The notes under the pieces: generated by a model | Seen by the model: only the letters and a program-made list of their open reading frames with translations | Told to the model about the DNA's origin: nothing | Database searches by the model: none | In this document: one piece after another, positions 32,723-43,435 of the stretch | Layout of the letters: each line of letters opens with the position of its first letter | Numbering within the stretch: the stretch's first letter is position 1 | Assembly (NCBI GenBank): GCA_934096125.1 | Contig: CAKOLB010000005.1 | Location: 14,015 to 78,014 of the forward strand | Direction of reading: 5' to 3' | Source of the DNA: an uncultured Bacilli bacterium | Lineage (GTDB): Bacteria > Bacillota_I > Bacilli_A > RF39 > UBA660 | Length of the DNA: 64,000 nucleotides | Translations under genes and position numbers: made by a program

Positions 32723-35387
32723 TTGGTTCATCCTTTTTAATTAAATTAATTATTGCTAAAGCCTTTTCTCTCCACTCATTTTCTTTAGCCTCTTTAGTTT
32801 CTAAATCTAAATACTTCTTATCATTTTTAAGTTTTAAAGCTTTTTCAATATTTTTTAAAAACTCATCATGGTCTTTGCTAGTTAACACACTTTTGTATTT
32901 TAAACACTCCGGCATCTTTGTTGTAACAATCGGAATATGCATTGCCATGTATTCAAAAATCTTAACTGGCGATGTTGACTTAGTGATATCATTAATTAGA
33001 AAAGGAATAGTTAAACAATCGGCTTTTTTGGCATAATACTTTAGAACTTTATAATCTTTTGCTCCCAAAAAGTAGATGTTTTCTTCATCAGTGATATTTT
33101 GGTCATATGCTTCATCATACTTAATTCCAAAAAGAACAACACTATATTTATTTGTTTTAGCTATCTTTTTAAGTAAATCATAATCAAACCACTTAGCAAG
33201 AGCTCCATAATACATAATGATAGGTTTCTTCTTTTTTAAAATGTCCGTAAATTCTTTGTCAAGTTTATAGTTTTTATCATACTCTTGAAAGAAGTTATAA
33301 TCAACTCCATTACATGAAAATACTAAGTTCTTCTTACCTCTTTTTTTAACAATTTCTTTTTCTAAAGCATCTGCAGTTACAGCCACATAGATGTCTTTAT
33401 TTTCAAGAACATAATTGTATTTATCAATAATATTTTGAGGTAAATTTTTCGTTCCAGCTAACTCTGGTGATAAATGGTCAACATATTCATAGATAAATTT
33501 ATAACCATTTTTTAGATAGGTATCGATATTTTCAACAGATAATTTCCAGTCGGTTGAATAGACTTGGACATACTTTGGCTTTTTAACGCCTGCTAATACT
33601 TTAGTGATTATTTTATTTAAAGCAATATTATTGAAGTTTACTAGATAGAAGTTATCATCATGTTTTTTGATAGTTTTAATGTTATCAGTCATAGTAGTTA
33701 CTTCATATAAGACTAGGCATTTGCTGGCTGCTAAGTTTTTCGAGATATGCTGTGGCCTTTGAAATAATGGAACATTGTAACCAAAGCTACTCCGCCAAAG
33801 GATGATGCGGTCAAAATCTTCTGTTGCTAAAATATCCTCGATAATTTTGGTATATTTTTTCTTATTTAGCATTACTTCAAAGCTTATTTTATCAAGATAA
33901 TTAGCTATGATGTAAGCTCTAAGTTTTTTACAAAACCCGATAAATCCATATTTTTTATAAACATTTATAAGTTTAGACATTTTTTCTTTCATTTTATCAC
34001 TTCCCTTACTATTATCATAACAAATTTTTAAGAATTTATCTATAACTTTACCACTACATATAATAAGGATTGGATATAAAAGAAAATTGTAACGACCATT
34101 AACACAGACAAAAAGATTAGATAGAACGTAAAGGGAAATAAATATTTCTAAAATCAGATATGTATCTTTCTTTTCTTTTATGTCTTTAAATGAAGCCCAA
34201 AGCGTAAAAGTTGATAAAACAATAACTAATATATTTGCAAGAGTTCTAAGAGATAATTCATATTTAGTACTATCAATACTGGTATTTAAATCAACAAAAG
34301 GATACATGCCAAGACTATCTTTCCATAAATCTTTATACTTGATAGCTTGTAAGTGAAGGCTCTTAGCAGGGCCATATTCTTTATATCTTTCTAAAGATTT
34401 TTCTACTAATGTAAGGTCTGCATTTTTGGAGTTGTTAAGAATATCTGTGATTACATCTGCATCAATTATGTTCCACATTCCTTTATAATCATAATTGCTA
34501 CCATAATACACGGCCCAACCTAAAGAACCTTTGTTAAGTGGCTCACCTAAGTTATGCTGAATATAGGCTTTAAAACCGATTGAGCAAAGAAAAAATGATA
34601 AAATAAGTACTAGTAAGTACGATAATTCTTTTAATTTTTTAGTATTTATAATGTAATATATTATAAAAGATACAAGAAATACAGACATCGCTGGTCTTAT
34701 GTAATTGGTAAAACACATTAATGCTCCAAGAAGAATAAATGAGAAATATTTTTCTCTCTTTATTTTCAAGCATAAGTAGATACAAAGAAAAAATAAGGGT
34801 AAAAAGATGTTTTCAGTAGTTAAAAGTAGATTTACTAAAATAACATTTGGAAGAAGAAAGTAAAGAGTACTTAAAAACAAGGAAGTTTCTTTAGAACATT
34901 TGATATTAATTATTTTATAAAGAAAAACTAAGGAAAGAAGTGATAAGATAACATTTATGAGTAAGAGACTCGAAATAGATGTCCCTACTATGCTCATAAA
35001 GATAGCAATAACAGATGAGAAAATATAGAAGTAGCCATTATAAGACAAATAGTGATCTTCTTGAAGACTTTCATTATTCATAATACTCTTGGCGCTGTCA
35101 TAAGCAAGCTGGAAATCAGATTCCATGTGAAACTCTAACGTATTTATGAAAAACAATCTAATTAGTATGCCAATTAAAATAAAGATAAATAGACTTATCG
35201 TAAAACTTTTTTTACTTATGACTTTTTGGCGGTAAAGATATAACATTAAGAAAAGACCCAAAAATATTAAACTGCCAATTATAAAGACAGAAGATGAGGA
35301 TGGTGTAAAATACCTAATATTTAAAACTAGTATACTTGCCACAATTAACATAAAAATTATTTTAAAACTTAAACTTATCTTTTTCAT
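32703..35387 (-). CDS. Fusion: multispanning glycosyltransferase plus TuaH-like GT4 enzyme
   Basis: This is one open frame of about 894 residues. Residues 1-450 hold about 12 membrane helices of a GT39/PMT-like polyprenyl-sugar transferase. After a linker, a soluble GT4-type domain (about 520-890) has GYNVPLFQRPQHIS, then IYEYVDHLSPE and KIFEYMAMHIPIVT. A ribosome-binding-like AAGGGA followed by ATG at 33992 lies in the junction, as if two genes have fused. A frame extension back to 35405 is possible. Confidence 0.8.
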   Translation of the reverse strand: MKKISLSFKIIFMLIVASILVLNIRYFTPSSSSVFIIGSLIFLGLFLMLYLYRQKVISKKSFTISLFIFILIGILIRLFFINTLEFHMESDFQLAYDSAKSIMNNESLQEDHYLSYNGYFYIFSSVIAIFMSIVGTSISSLLLINVILSLLSLVFLYKIINIKCSKETSLFLSTLYFLLPNVILVNLLLTTENIFLPLFFLCIYLCLKIKREKYFSFILLGALMCFTNYIRPAMSVFLVSFIIYYIINTKKLKELSYLLVLILSFFLCSIGFKAYIQHNLGEPLNKGSLGWAVYYGSNYDYKGMWNIIDADVITDILNNSKNADLTLVEKSLERYKEYGPAKSLHLQAIKYKDLWKDSLGMYPFVDLNTSIDSTKYELSLRTLANILVIVLSTFTLWASFKDIKEKKDTYLILEIFISLYVLSNLFVCVNGRYNFLLYPILIICSGKVIDKFLKICYDNSKGSDKMKEKMSKLINVYKKYGFIGFCKKLRAYIIANYLDKISFEVMLNKKKYTKIIEDILATEDFDRIILWRSSFGYNVPLFQRPQHISKNLAASKCLVLYEVTTMTDNIKTIKKHDDNFYLVNFNNIALNKIITKVLAGVKKPKYVQVYSTDWKLSVENIDTYLKNGYKFIYEYVDHLSPELAGTKNLPQNIIDKYNYVLENKDIYVAVTADALEKEIVKKRGKKNLVFSCNGVDYNFFQEYDKNYKLDKEFTDILKKKKPIIMYYGALAKWFDYDLLKKIAKTNKYSVVLFGIKYDEAYDQNITDEENIYFLGAKDYKVLKYYAKKADCLTIPFLINDITKSTSPVKIFEYMAMHIPIVTTKMPECLKYKSVLTSKDHDEFLKNIEKALKLKNDKKYLDLETKEAKENEWREKALAIINLIKKDEPSEKNSK

Positions 35388-35499
35388 GTATTTAGTATAG
35401 CACATATTAAACTTAGGTATGAATTAAATTTTGGTTTTAATGGTAAGTAAGAAATATATACTTTGATAAGAGTTAAATTCTTTGAATATAAACTAAAAA

Positions 35500-35517
35500 A
35501 GAAGCTTTTGGCTCCTT
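35500..35517 (-). terminator. Terminator after wecB
   Basis: A 7-bp stem AAGGAGC / GCTTCTT with a short loop is followed by TTTT on the minus strand, partly inside the end of the gene. Confidence 0.65.
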
Positions 35518-36625
35518 AGTTACTTTGATACTTTTTGATTATGGCATCAACAATATATTTACTGGCATGACCATCTCCATAGGGATTGGATGCTTTACTC
35601 ATCTTCTCATATTCCACTTTATCTGTTAAAAGCTTTTTAGTTTCATTATATATTACTTCTTCATCAGTTCCAACAAGTTTTAATGTTCCGGCAGCAATTC
35701 CTTCTGGTCTTTCAGTTGTATCTCTTAAAACCAAAACCGGCTTTCCAAGACTTGGTGCTTCCTCTTGAATACCTCCACTATCTGTTAGGATGATATAAGA
35801 TTTATTTTGGAAGTTATGAAAATCAAATACTTCAAGAGGTTCGATTAACTTAACTTTGTCGGTATCATGAAATATCTCCTCTGCAACACTTCGCACTAGA
35901 GGGTTCATGTGAATTGGATATATTACTTTGACATCACTAAACTCATTTGTAATTCTTTTAATAGCTTTGAAGATATTACGCATTGGATTTCCTAAGTTTT
36001 CTCGGCGGTGGGCAGTTAGCAAAATCATTCTTTCCCCTTCTTTAATCCAATCTAGCTCTGGATGAGTATAGTTTTTATCAACCGTCGTTGACATAGCATC
36101 GATTGCGGTATTACCTGTAATATATATTTTTTCCTCTGGAATATTTTCCTTAAGTAAATTGGCCTTACTATTTTCAGTTGGAGCAAAATACATATCGGTT
36201 AGCCTATCAACCATTTGTCTGTTCATTTCTTCTGGAAAGGGAGAATACTTATTATCTGTTCGCAAACCGGCTTCTACATGACCAATATCCACTTGGTTAT
36301 AAAAGGCTGCTAAAGCTCCAGCAAATGTGGTAGTTGTGTCGCCATGAACAAGAACAATATCTGGTTTAACTTCTTTAATTACTTCTTCTAAACCATTTAA
36401 AGCTCTGGTTGTAACGCCTGCTAAAGTTTGACCTTTTTTCATAATGTTTAAATCATAATCAGGCTTAATTTGGAACGTTTCCAAAACTTGGTCAAGCATT
36501 TCTCTATGCTGAGCAGTTACACAAACAATACTTTTAATTTCCTTTCTTCTTTCTAATTCTTTTACAAGAGGAGCCATCTTTATAGCTTCCGGTCTTGTTC
36601 CAAAAATACTCATTACTTTAATCAT
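35516..36625 (-). CDS. wecB: UDP-N-acetylglucosamine 2-epimerase (non-hydrolysing)
   Basis: The enzyme converts UDP-GlcNAc to UDP-ManNAc for teichoic-acid linkage units or capsule. Its 369 residues contain MSIFGTRPEAIKMAPLV, VHGDTTTTFAGALAAF, VEAGLRT, TAHRRENLG and LTDSGGIQEEAPSLGKPVLV. This supports a TagA-type ManNAc transfer by the neighbouring WecG/TagA enzyme. Confidence 0.96.
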   Translation of the reverse strand: MIKVMSIFGTRPEAIKMAPLVKELERRKEIKSIVCVTAQHREMLDQVLETFQIKPDYDLNIMKKGQTLAGVTTRALNGLEEVIKEVKPDIVLVHGDTTTTFAGALAAFYNQVDIGHVEAGLRTDNKYSPFPEEMNRQMVDRLTDMYFAPTENSKANLLKENIPEEKIYITGNTAIDAMSTTVDKNYTHPELDWIKEGERMILLTAHRRENLGNPMRNIFKAIKRITNEFSDVKVIYPIHMNPLVRSVAEEIFHDTDKVKLIEPLEVFDFHNFQNKSYIILTDSGGIQEEAPSLGKPVLVLRDTTERPEGIAAGTLKLVGTDEEVIYNETKKLLTDKVEYEKMSKASNPYGDGHASKYIVDAIIKKYQSN

Positions 36626-36703
36626 TGTTTACCTCCTATTGTAATTATACATACATCAAAAATATTTGTAAATGTTTGTATATAAACATCTGCACTTAAT
36701 AAT

Positions 36704-37063
36704 TTATTTTTTCTTATTATCTTCAATTTTATTTATTTTATCCTTTAGTAAGGATACTTCTTGTATTAAAATTTTAACTTTATCATTTTGAATAGATATA
36801 CTAGTTGTAATTATAAATGAAATATAAAACAAGAAGAAAAATCCCAATAGCAATACCATGTTGGAAGTTTGTTTAAAACCTGCAAGTTTAGAAAGTTTAA
36901 ATATAATTTCCGGGAAAATGACAATTACTCCCATACCGAGCACTAAAATAATCCAAAAACAAGCATATTTTGTTGTCATCTTCTTCTTTTTGACATGATT
37001 GATTATTAAAAATAATTGAAAAATTAAAAAGATAATTAATGTAATTTTCAAATTTAAACTCAT
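36704..37063 (-). CDS. DUF2304-type small membrane protein
   Basis: The 119 residues have three membrane helices (ITLIIFLIFQLFLIINHV and two more) and a short C-terminal coiled coil. Proteins of this family sit next to DPM-type glycosyltransferases. It overlaps the upstream GT2 gene by 4 bp, so the two probably work together in polyprenyl-sugar synthesis. Confidence 0.8.
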   Translation of the reverse strand: MSLNLKITLIIFLIFQLFLIINHVKKKKMTTKYACFWIILVLGMGVIVIFPEIIFKLSKLAGFKQTSNMVLLLGFFFLFYISFIITTSISIQNDKVKILIQEVSLLKDKINKIEDNKKK

Positions 37064-37776
37064 TTTATTTTAACTCCGTTTCTAAAGCTTACTATTATGA
37101 TTGAGATACATACACTGAACATATAATATATACTTTTTAGTGGTCTAATCGATGATTTTCCAAACTGTCTTTCATGCATTTCAACAGGAACTTCAACAAC
37201 ATTATAATTTTGTTTTATTAATTCTGTGACTGATTCTGGTTCTGGGTATTCAGCTGGATAATGATTTGCAAATAATTTTATTACTTTTTTATCTACAGCT
37301 CGAAATCCGCTAGTTGAATCATATATTTTTTTACCTGTACAAAATTTAATTAAAAACGATAATATTTTTATTCCTAATCTTCTAATATTACTGGATTTAA
37401 ATTTACTTAAATTTGCAACGAATCTAGAACCAATGACAAGATTTGCGCCTTTCTCTATTTCCTGAACCAAAGTATCAATATAATTTTCATCATGTTGACC
37501 ATCGCCATCAAATTGAATAGCTATATCATATTTATTTTCTAAAGCATACTTATATCCAGTCTGAACTGCACCACCAATACCTAAATTTTGAATTAAATTA
37601 ATTACATTAAATTTATTTTTTTCGCATATTTCTTTGGTATTGTCTGTACTTCCGTCATTGATAATAATGTAATCAACTTTGTAAGATGTTTTTGGTTTAT
37701 AAGACTTTACTTTTTTTACTGTTTTTATAATATTTTCTTCTTCATTATAAGCTGGTATTATTACTAATACTTTCAT
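37060..37776 (-). CDS. GT2 glycosyltransferase, DPM-like
   Basis: The GT-A domain starts MKVLVIIPAYNEEENI and has DYIIINDGSTDNT, AIQFDGDGQHDENYI and STSGFRAVDKKVI. Two membrane helices at the end keep it at the membrane. The ATG at 37776 fits better than 37791, where the frame overlaps galE. It is translationally coupled to the DUF2304 gene. Confidence 0.88.
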   Translation of the reverse strand: MKVLVIIPAYNEEENIIKTVKKVKSYKPKTSYKVDYIIINDGSTDNTKEICEKNKFNVINLIQNLGIGGAVQTGYKYALENKYDIAIQFDGDGQHDENYIDTLVQEIEKGANLVIGSRFVANLSKFKSSNIRRLGIKILSFLIKFCTGKKIYDSTSGFRAVDKKVIKLFANHYPAEYPEPESVTELIKQNYNVVEVPVEMHERQFGKSSIRPLKSIYYMFSVCISIIIVSFRNGVKIK

Positions 37777-38797
37777 TTTTTTCACCAACAATCTCTTTAT
37801 TTTTTATAAATTTGTATGCATCCTTGCACATATCTTCAAGTCCTAACTTTGCTTTCCATCCTAGTTCTTCATATGCTTTGGTAGGGTCAGCATAACACAC
37901 GGCAATATCCCCTGGTCTTCTCTTTGTAACTTTAAACTTTACTTTAATATTATTAATTTTTTCAAAAGCTTTAATCATTTCCATAACACTATAACCTTTT
38001 CCAGTACCTAAGTTGTAAATATGCATACCCTTTTTGTCTGTTTCAAGCTTTTTTAGGCCACTGATGTGAGCCTTAGCTAAGTCAACAACATGAATATAAT
38101 CTCTTACTCCTGTACCATCTTTGGTGTCATAATCATCACCGAAAACATTTAAACATGGAAGTTTGCCCCTTGCAACATCACAGATAAATGGCATTAGATT
38201 AGCAGGAATACCATTTGGCTCTTCCCCGATTAAACCTGTAGGATGAGCCCCAACTGGATTAAAATAGCGAAATATACATATATTATAATCGTTATTTGCC
38301 TTGTATAAATCATTTAGAATTTGTTCACAAAATAACTTACTTGTACCATAAGGGTTAGTTGTATGGCCAATTTCACATTTTTCTGTTATGGGCATTATTT
38401 TTGATTCACCATAAACAGTTGCACTACTACTAAACATAATAGTTTTAATATCTTTTTCTTGCATTGCATCAAGTAGCATTAAAAGACTACTAACATTATT
38501 AATATAGTATTCCACTGGTTTTGCTACACTATCACCAACAGATTTATATGCCGCAAAATCAATTACTGCAGCAATTTCATTTTCTGTAAATATCTTTAGA
38601 AGTAATGCTTTATCTTGCATGTTTCCTTCATAGAACTTGATACTCTTACCAGTTATTTTTGTTATATTTTCTAAAACTTCTGGTTTACTGTTACTATAGT
38701 TATCAAGCCCAATAACTTCATAGCCACTTTCTAATAGTTCTACGCATGTATGACTTCCAATATACCCCGTGCATCCTGTTACAAATATGTTTTTCAT
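37745..38797 (-). CDS. galE: UDP-glucose 4-epimerase
   Basis: This extended short-chain dehydrogenase supplies UDP-Gal or UDP-GalNAc. Its 350 residues contain VTGCTGYIGSHTCVELL, the catalytic YxxxK in NPYGTSKLF, FRYFNPVGAHPTG and RDYIHVVDLA. It is complete. It overlaps both neighbours slightly. Confidence 0.96.
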   Translation of the reverse strand: MKNIFVTGCTGYIGSHTCVELLESGYEVIGLDNYSNSKPEVLENITKITGKSIKFYEGNMQDKALLLKIFTENEIAAVIDFAAYKSVGDSVAKPVEYYINNVSSLLMLLDAMQEKDIKTIMFSSSATVYGESKIMPITEKCEIGHTTNPYGTSKLFCEQILNDLYKANNDYNICIFRYFNPVGAHPTGLIGEEPNGIPANLMPFICDVARGKLPCLNVFGDDYDTKDGTGVRDYIHVVDLAKAHISGLKKLETDKKGMHIYNLGTGKGYSVMEMIKAFEKINNIKVKFKVTKRRPGDIAVCYADPTKAYEELGWKAKLGLEDMCKDAYKFIKNKEIVGEKNESISNNTSL

Positions 38798-40194
38798 TTT
38801 TCCTCCTCATTTTCAATAACGATACTATTTATTACATCATCTATTTGCTTATTAGCTTCCATATATATTTTTTTATTGATATTTATATTTTTAGTCATTT
38901 TACATACTGTCTTAAACGTATCAATAAACTTTTCATTACTAACTTTTGAAAACTGAACTTGATAATTATTGTATCCATATTTATCATAAAGATAATTTAC
39001 CTTATTTATATAATGTCTGTGTGCATCATATAAAAGATTTAAGGTTGGCGTTCCTAGCATATTACCAATTAGAGTTCCATGATATCTCATGCTAATGCAA
39101 ATATCCAATTTAGAAATAATATTAAAGATGTCTTCTATAGGATTTGGGTAAGTTAAAACTTCAATATTATTATCTTTTAATTCATCTACTAATTTTTGGT
39201 AATAGTTAGTATCATTATTTAAATATTCATAAAAAGGTATCATTACCATTTTATACTTCTGTTTTGTATCATTCAAATACTTACCTAACGCACTAGTTAA
39301 ATTACATAATACTTTATAATTTTCTTCATTACATATATAAATTATTCCCACTTTTAATACTGAACTTTCGTTTTTCTTTGTAATATATTTTGAATAGTTA
39401 TATGTATAAACTAAATCATGAACAATTTTTATTTTTGAAGTGTCTAAATCACACTCCTTTAAAACTTCTAAACTGTTGGTATCACGTAAGGAAAAATAAG
39501 TGGCATTTTCGGTGATAAATTTTAATTTATTAATATATTCTTTATTAACCAGTTTGTTGTTTGAACTTAAACCGTAAAGTATTACTTTCTTTTCACAAGT
39601 AATCATCCGATATGCTAAATTTACTAAAATGGTGTTTAATGATAATCTATTGGTATATAAATTATAATCACTGTCATCAAGAAGTGCTCCACCACCAAAT
39701 ATGACTATATCGTAATAATTTGCTAGAGTGTTTATATCCATGATATTTTTTGGATAATGAATAGTCTTGCATTTGGGATATTTTGTAATATCAAAGTTAT
39801 AATTTTCTGACATCATAACAGTTATATCTAAAGTATCTTTATGCAATAATAATTTTTTCAAAATAGTATGAAGCATAAGTTCATCACCTAAATTTGGAGC
39901 TCCATAAAATCCAATGATTAATACTTTATTTTTGGGCATATACCAATCTAAGTTCATATATTCTAAATTTACACAATCAAAATTAGATGATACATTATCG
40001 AGTTTAAATTCCAAATTTTGAATTTTTCCTTCTAAAACATTTAAATTAATTTGGTATTCCAAAAGTTTTTTCGTAATCTCTTTATTATCATCTTGTAATC
40101 TAGTGATATTTTCATCCATTTTATCTAACTTTTTAGGATATATATTCACAAAATTATTACATTTGTCTATAAATCTTCTTAGTTTATTTAGCAT
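38794..40194 (-). CDS. Polysaccharide pyruvyl transferase-family protein
   Basis: Of 466 residues, the first 75 form a coiled coil (LDKMDENITRLQDDNKEITK). The rest is the PS_pyruv_trans fold: VLIIGFYGAPNLGDELML, IVIFGGGALLDDSD, then ISMRYHGTLIGNMLGTPTL. The family moves pyruvate from PEP onto sugars, or acts as a related glycosyltransferase. The coiled coil suggests binding to another locus protein. Confidence 0.85.
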   Translation of the reverse strand: MLNKLRRFIDKCNNFVNIYPKKLDKMDENITRLQDDNKEITKKLLEYQINLNVLEGKIQNLEFKLDNVSSNFDCVNLEYMNLDWYMPKNKVLIIGFYGAPNLGDELMLHTILKKLLLHKDTLDITVMMSENYNFDITKYPKCKTIHYPKNIMDINTLANYYDIVIFGGGALLDDSDYNLYTNRLSLNTILVNLAYRMITCEKKVILYGLSSNNKLVNKEYINKLKFITENATYFSLRDTNSLEVLKECDLDTSKIKIVHDLVYTYNYSKYITKKNESSVLKVGIIYICNEENYKVLCNLTSALGKYLNDTKQKYKMVMIPFYEYLNNDTNYYQKLVDELKDNNIEVLTYPNPIEDIFNIISKLDICISMRYHGTLIGNMLGTPTLNLLYDAHRHYINKVNYLYDKYGYNNYQVQFSKVSNEKFIDTFKTVCKMTKNININKKIYMEANKQIDDVINSIVIENEEEK

Positions 40195-40218
40195 TTTTTA
40201 TTAATCATTTACCTTTCT

Positions 40219-41487
40219 TTATATCTTTTCAGATAAATTTTTTGCTTCTAACATACAGTCTTCCATAGAGCAATATGTCCAAGCTCCATATCTACCAATA
40301 CTATAAACTCCTTGATTACTTAAATCATTCATTATCTTTCTAACTTGCTTATCATTTTCTGTATCAATATGAACATAAGCAGGATTCATTATGATGCTTT
40401 CATAGGCAACTAAGTCAAATGTTTCGTCTATGATACCTACTCTTCTCAATCCCTCTAAAGTTTTATTTAACTCTTCTTTGATTTTCGTATCATCTATAAT
40501 TGTATCTTTTGAATATCCTATCTCTATATACATACTTAGTTTGTCTGAGCTTAATATGTTGTCATAAAATCCAACACGGTAAAAATTGATGCTTTTATCA
40601 GGAAAATAAATCCAATGTTCTTTATCATATTTAGATTTTTTATTAAATCCTAAGTTAAATACTAAAACTTTATTATAAGTCAATCTATCACTCAATTTAT
40701 TATACTCTTCATTGTTAGTTAACTTTAAAAATGCATTAAATGGCGCAGTATTAATTAAGTTATCAAAGCATATAACTTCTCCATTATTTAGTATAGCTTC
40801 TTTTTTCTCTAAATCTATTTTTTCTACAATCGTATTTAGTAATATATTATCTTGATTAATACTCTTCATTAATATATTAATTATTACTTGAGCACCTTTT
40901 TTAGGATACATAAACGTATTATTGTATGAAGAATTTTTAGAGATTTTCATATTATTAATTATAGCTTTAATGTCCGCATAAGGGAAAAATCTTCCCATAG
41001 CATCTTTGTCTAATTTTGTTAAATCACAAGCATATAACTTTTCATTATAAGGTTTTAAAAACATTTCCGTAATAGACTTACCAAATTTTCCATACAACAT
41101 ATCTAGGAAGTTATCATAAGTTTCTTTTTCTTCTTTATTAAACAAATCATATAAACAATCTATAAATTTATCTTTAGATAGTTCATGTATATTTGTTTGA
41201 AATGGGAAGTCTATTAAAGCATTATCAAAATAAATATAGGTCTTTTTATTTTGAGTAACATAATCATCTTTATTTAAACTGTCTATAAATTTTTTCTTAA
41301 ATTCATCAGTCTTAAAGTGAAAGAAGTGGCCTGCATAGTCCCAGACATAATCTTTTACATAATGAGTATTACAGTAACCTCCAACTTCAGCTTCTTTTTC
41401 GATTATCAAATAATCATCCTTGCAATAACTGGCATATGTTAGTCCAGATATACCAGCACCAATAATTAAATTTTTTACTTTTTTCAT
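40219..41487 (-). CDS. FAD-dependent oxidoreductase of the UDP-galactopyranose-mutase/amine-oxidase type
   Basis: The 422 residues open with the FAD-binding dinucleotide fold LIIGAGISGLTYASYC and the second motif EKEAEVGGYCNT. The end motif GVYSIGRYGAWTYCSMED places the flavin. It resembles the Glf-like/protoporphyrinogen-oxidase-like enzymes of polysaccharide loci. The sugar substrate is unknown. It overlaps the upstream gene by 4 bp. Confidence 0.8.
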   Translation of the reverse strand: MKKVKNLIIGAGISGLTYASYCKDDYLIIEKEAEVGGYCNTHYVKDYVWDYAGHFFHFKTDEFKKKFIDSLNKDDYVTQNKKTYIYFDNALIDFPFQTNIHELSKDKFIDCLYDLFNKEEKETYDNFLDMLYGKFGKSITEMFLKPYNEKLYACDLTKLDKDAMGRFFPYADIKAIINNMKISKNSSYNNTFMYPKKGAQVIINILMKSINQDNILLNTIVEKIDLEKKEAILNNGEVICFDNLINTAPFNAFLKLTNNEEYNKLSDRLTYNKVLVFNLGFNKKSKYDKEHWIYFPDKSINFYRVGFYDNILSSDKLSMYIEIGYSKDTIIDDTKIKEELNKTLEGLRRVGIIDETFDLVAYESIIMNPAYVHIDTENDKQVRKIMNDLSNQGVYSIGRYGAWTYCSMEDCMLEAKNLSEKI

Positions 41488-43415
41488 TTTTCCTCCATCT
41501 TTACTAATTCCAATTTATTTTTATTATAATTCAATTCGTACAAACCATTTACTATTTTATCAGTTTCAAATAGATTTTTATAATCTTTCACAAAATATTC
41601 GTTAATATTTTCAATTATTAAATGAGTTATTTCTTCACTTTTTAATTTATCAAGATAATTTTGAGGAGAGATTTCAACTGTATTAATTGTATCCTCACTA
41701 CCACTTGTTCTAATACTCCACATATCTGTATCAAATCTTGGATCATATAGTTTTAATGGAGTCATATAGTATATAGATGCCCAAACAGTTAATCCATAAT
41801 CGCCTTGAATAATAAAACCAACTTTATCATTTTTTGTTAGATACTTTGAATATTTATTAGCTATATCTTTTCCCTTCATTATTTCGCTTGCCGTTACAGT
41901 TTGAGTTTTTGGAAATAATTGTTTAAAAATACTATAAGTATCTCCTAAGTTTGTAACGCAAATTACGGCAATAAATGTTATAACAACGATATTTTTTAAT
42001 TTAGTATTGTTATTATTTTCGACCAGCAAGTAAGATATAATGCCAAAAAAGCCAATACCAATACATCCAATAAATGAATTCATATATCTATCAAATGATG
42101 CTAATACACTTGCTTCTCCTTCGGAAAATAGAAAGCAATATGCATACAATAAACTTGCGCAATACAATGCAAAACTTAAAAATATTGCAATTGTTATATA
42201 TTTGTTATTATTAACACATTCATTATTTTTATTTATTTTTTCTATGACCCAAAAGCCTAGAATTATTAACGCAACAAGTGCAATCGATGTTAAATTAAAT
42301 GTGCTATAATTATAGTTTTTATTTAACGAATTAGCAAAATCAACTACCAAGTTTGAGCTGTCTGTATCTCTTAAAAGAATATATAAAAAGCTTTTGATAC
42401 TAGTACCAGCGACTTGGGGATTTGAAATATTAAAAATTTGTAAAAAAACTTTAAAGATAAAACTCGCTATAAATGGTGCAATAATTACAAAAAGCAATTC
42501 TTTTTTCTCTTTTATTACTTCAATAAATACTTTAAAATATTTATTTTTTTCTTTGGCTTTACTTGATGAGAACTTTCTTTTATAACAATTAAATAGTTGT
42601 ACTAAGGCTACTAAAACAATTAATAAACATAACATCAAACCATTTGATTTTATCCAAGCTATATTGCAAAGAAGCATTGCTACGAAATAGTAATCACTTT
42701 TACTTTTGGCTGTAAATAAACTAATTAAAGCTATTCCTGATAAAAGTATTAAAGGTATTTCTGAATATAAAGTTAAAACGTAAGGTTTTAGTAATAATAT
42801 TAAAAATACATAACCTCCAAATATAATTAATAAACAAAGAATAATTTTTTTCCAATCATAATCTTTTATAAGAAATATTAGTCCACTTAAAACAAAAATG
42901 TATTGAGAAAAATATAAGGAACTATCTGCAAAGCCGATAAATTTAACTATATAATAATTATATGATGTTAATGCTGGGGGATAATACATTGAATGAAAAT
43001 TTCCATCACCAATGTATGTATTAAAATAAAATAGTCTTTTAACCATTGTTGCCCAATATGAGCACTCGTCCCAGCCCATTAATATATCAATTTTTCTCGT
43101 TGCAAAACTTAAAAATATAAATAGTATAACGAAAATGAAAAACGATGGCTTATTAAAATAGCTTAGAATACTTTTATCTTTTTTAATAATTGTTCTAATT
43201 ATTGTAAAAGATAAATACAATAATCCAAATCCTGTAATAATATAATAGCCTACTACCATCTGATTAATAAAACTAAATAAAGCCATAAAAAACATAATAG
43301 TGGAAATTGAAAAGAACAATGATTTGCCAAAGCTATAATTAAATTTATCCTTTAAAAACAACACATAACCTAAAAATGTTAGTAGAATTAAAGCTACATT
43401 AAAATAATAATTCAT
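41484..43415 (-). CDS. Multispanning glycosyltransferase (GT-C type)
   Basis: The 643 residues have about 13 membrane helices, with MGWDECSYWATMVKRL in the first extracytoplasmic loop (the Asp/Glu pair is the expected GT-C catalytic site) and a soluble C-terminal domain. It is probably a transferase using polyprenyl-phosphate sugars on the outer face. Sequence alone does not give the substrate. Confidence 0.75.
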   Translation of the reverse strand: MNYYFNVALILLTFLGYVLFLKDKFNYSFGKSLFFSISTIMFFMALFSFINQMVVGYYIITGFGLLYLSFTIIRTIIKKDKSILSYFNKPSFFIFVILFIFLSFATRKIDILMGWDECSYWATMVKRLFYFNTYIGDGNFHSMYYPPALTSYNYYIVKFIGFADSSLYFSQYIFVLSGLIFLIKDYDWKKIILCLLIIFGGYVFLILLLKPYVLTLYSEIPLILLSGIALISLFTAKSKSDYYFVAMLLCNIAWIKSNGLMLCLLIVLVALVQLFNCYKRKFSSSKAKEKNKYFKVFIEVIKEKKELLFVIIAPFIASFIFKVFLQIFNISNPQVAGTSIKSFLYILLRDTDSSNLVVDFANSLNKNYNYSTFNLTSIALVALIILGFWVIEKINKNNECVNNNKYITIAIFLSFALYCASLLYAYCFLFSEGEASVLASFDRYMNSFIGCIGIGFFGIISYLLVENNNNTKLKNIVVITFIAVICVTNLGDTYSIFKQLFPKTQTVTASEIMKGKDIANKYSKYLTKNDKVGFIIQGDYGLTVWASIYYMTPLKLYDPRFDTDMWSIRTSGSEDTINTVEISPQNYLDKLKSEEITHLIIENINEYFVKDYKNLFETDKIVNGLYELNYNKNKLELVKMEEK

Positions 43416-43435
43416 TAAAACCCTCCGTTATATTA

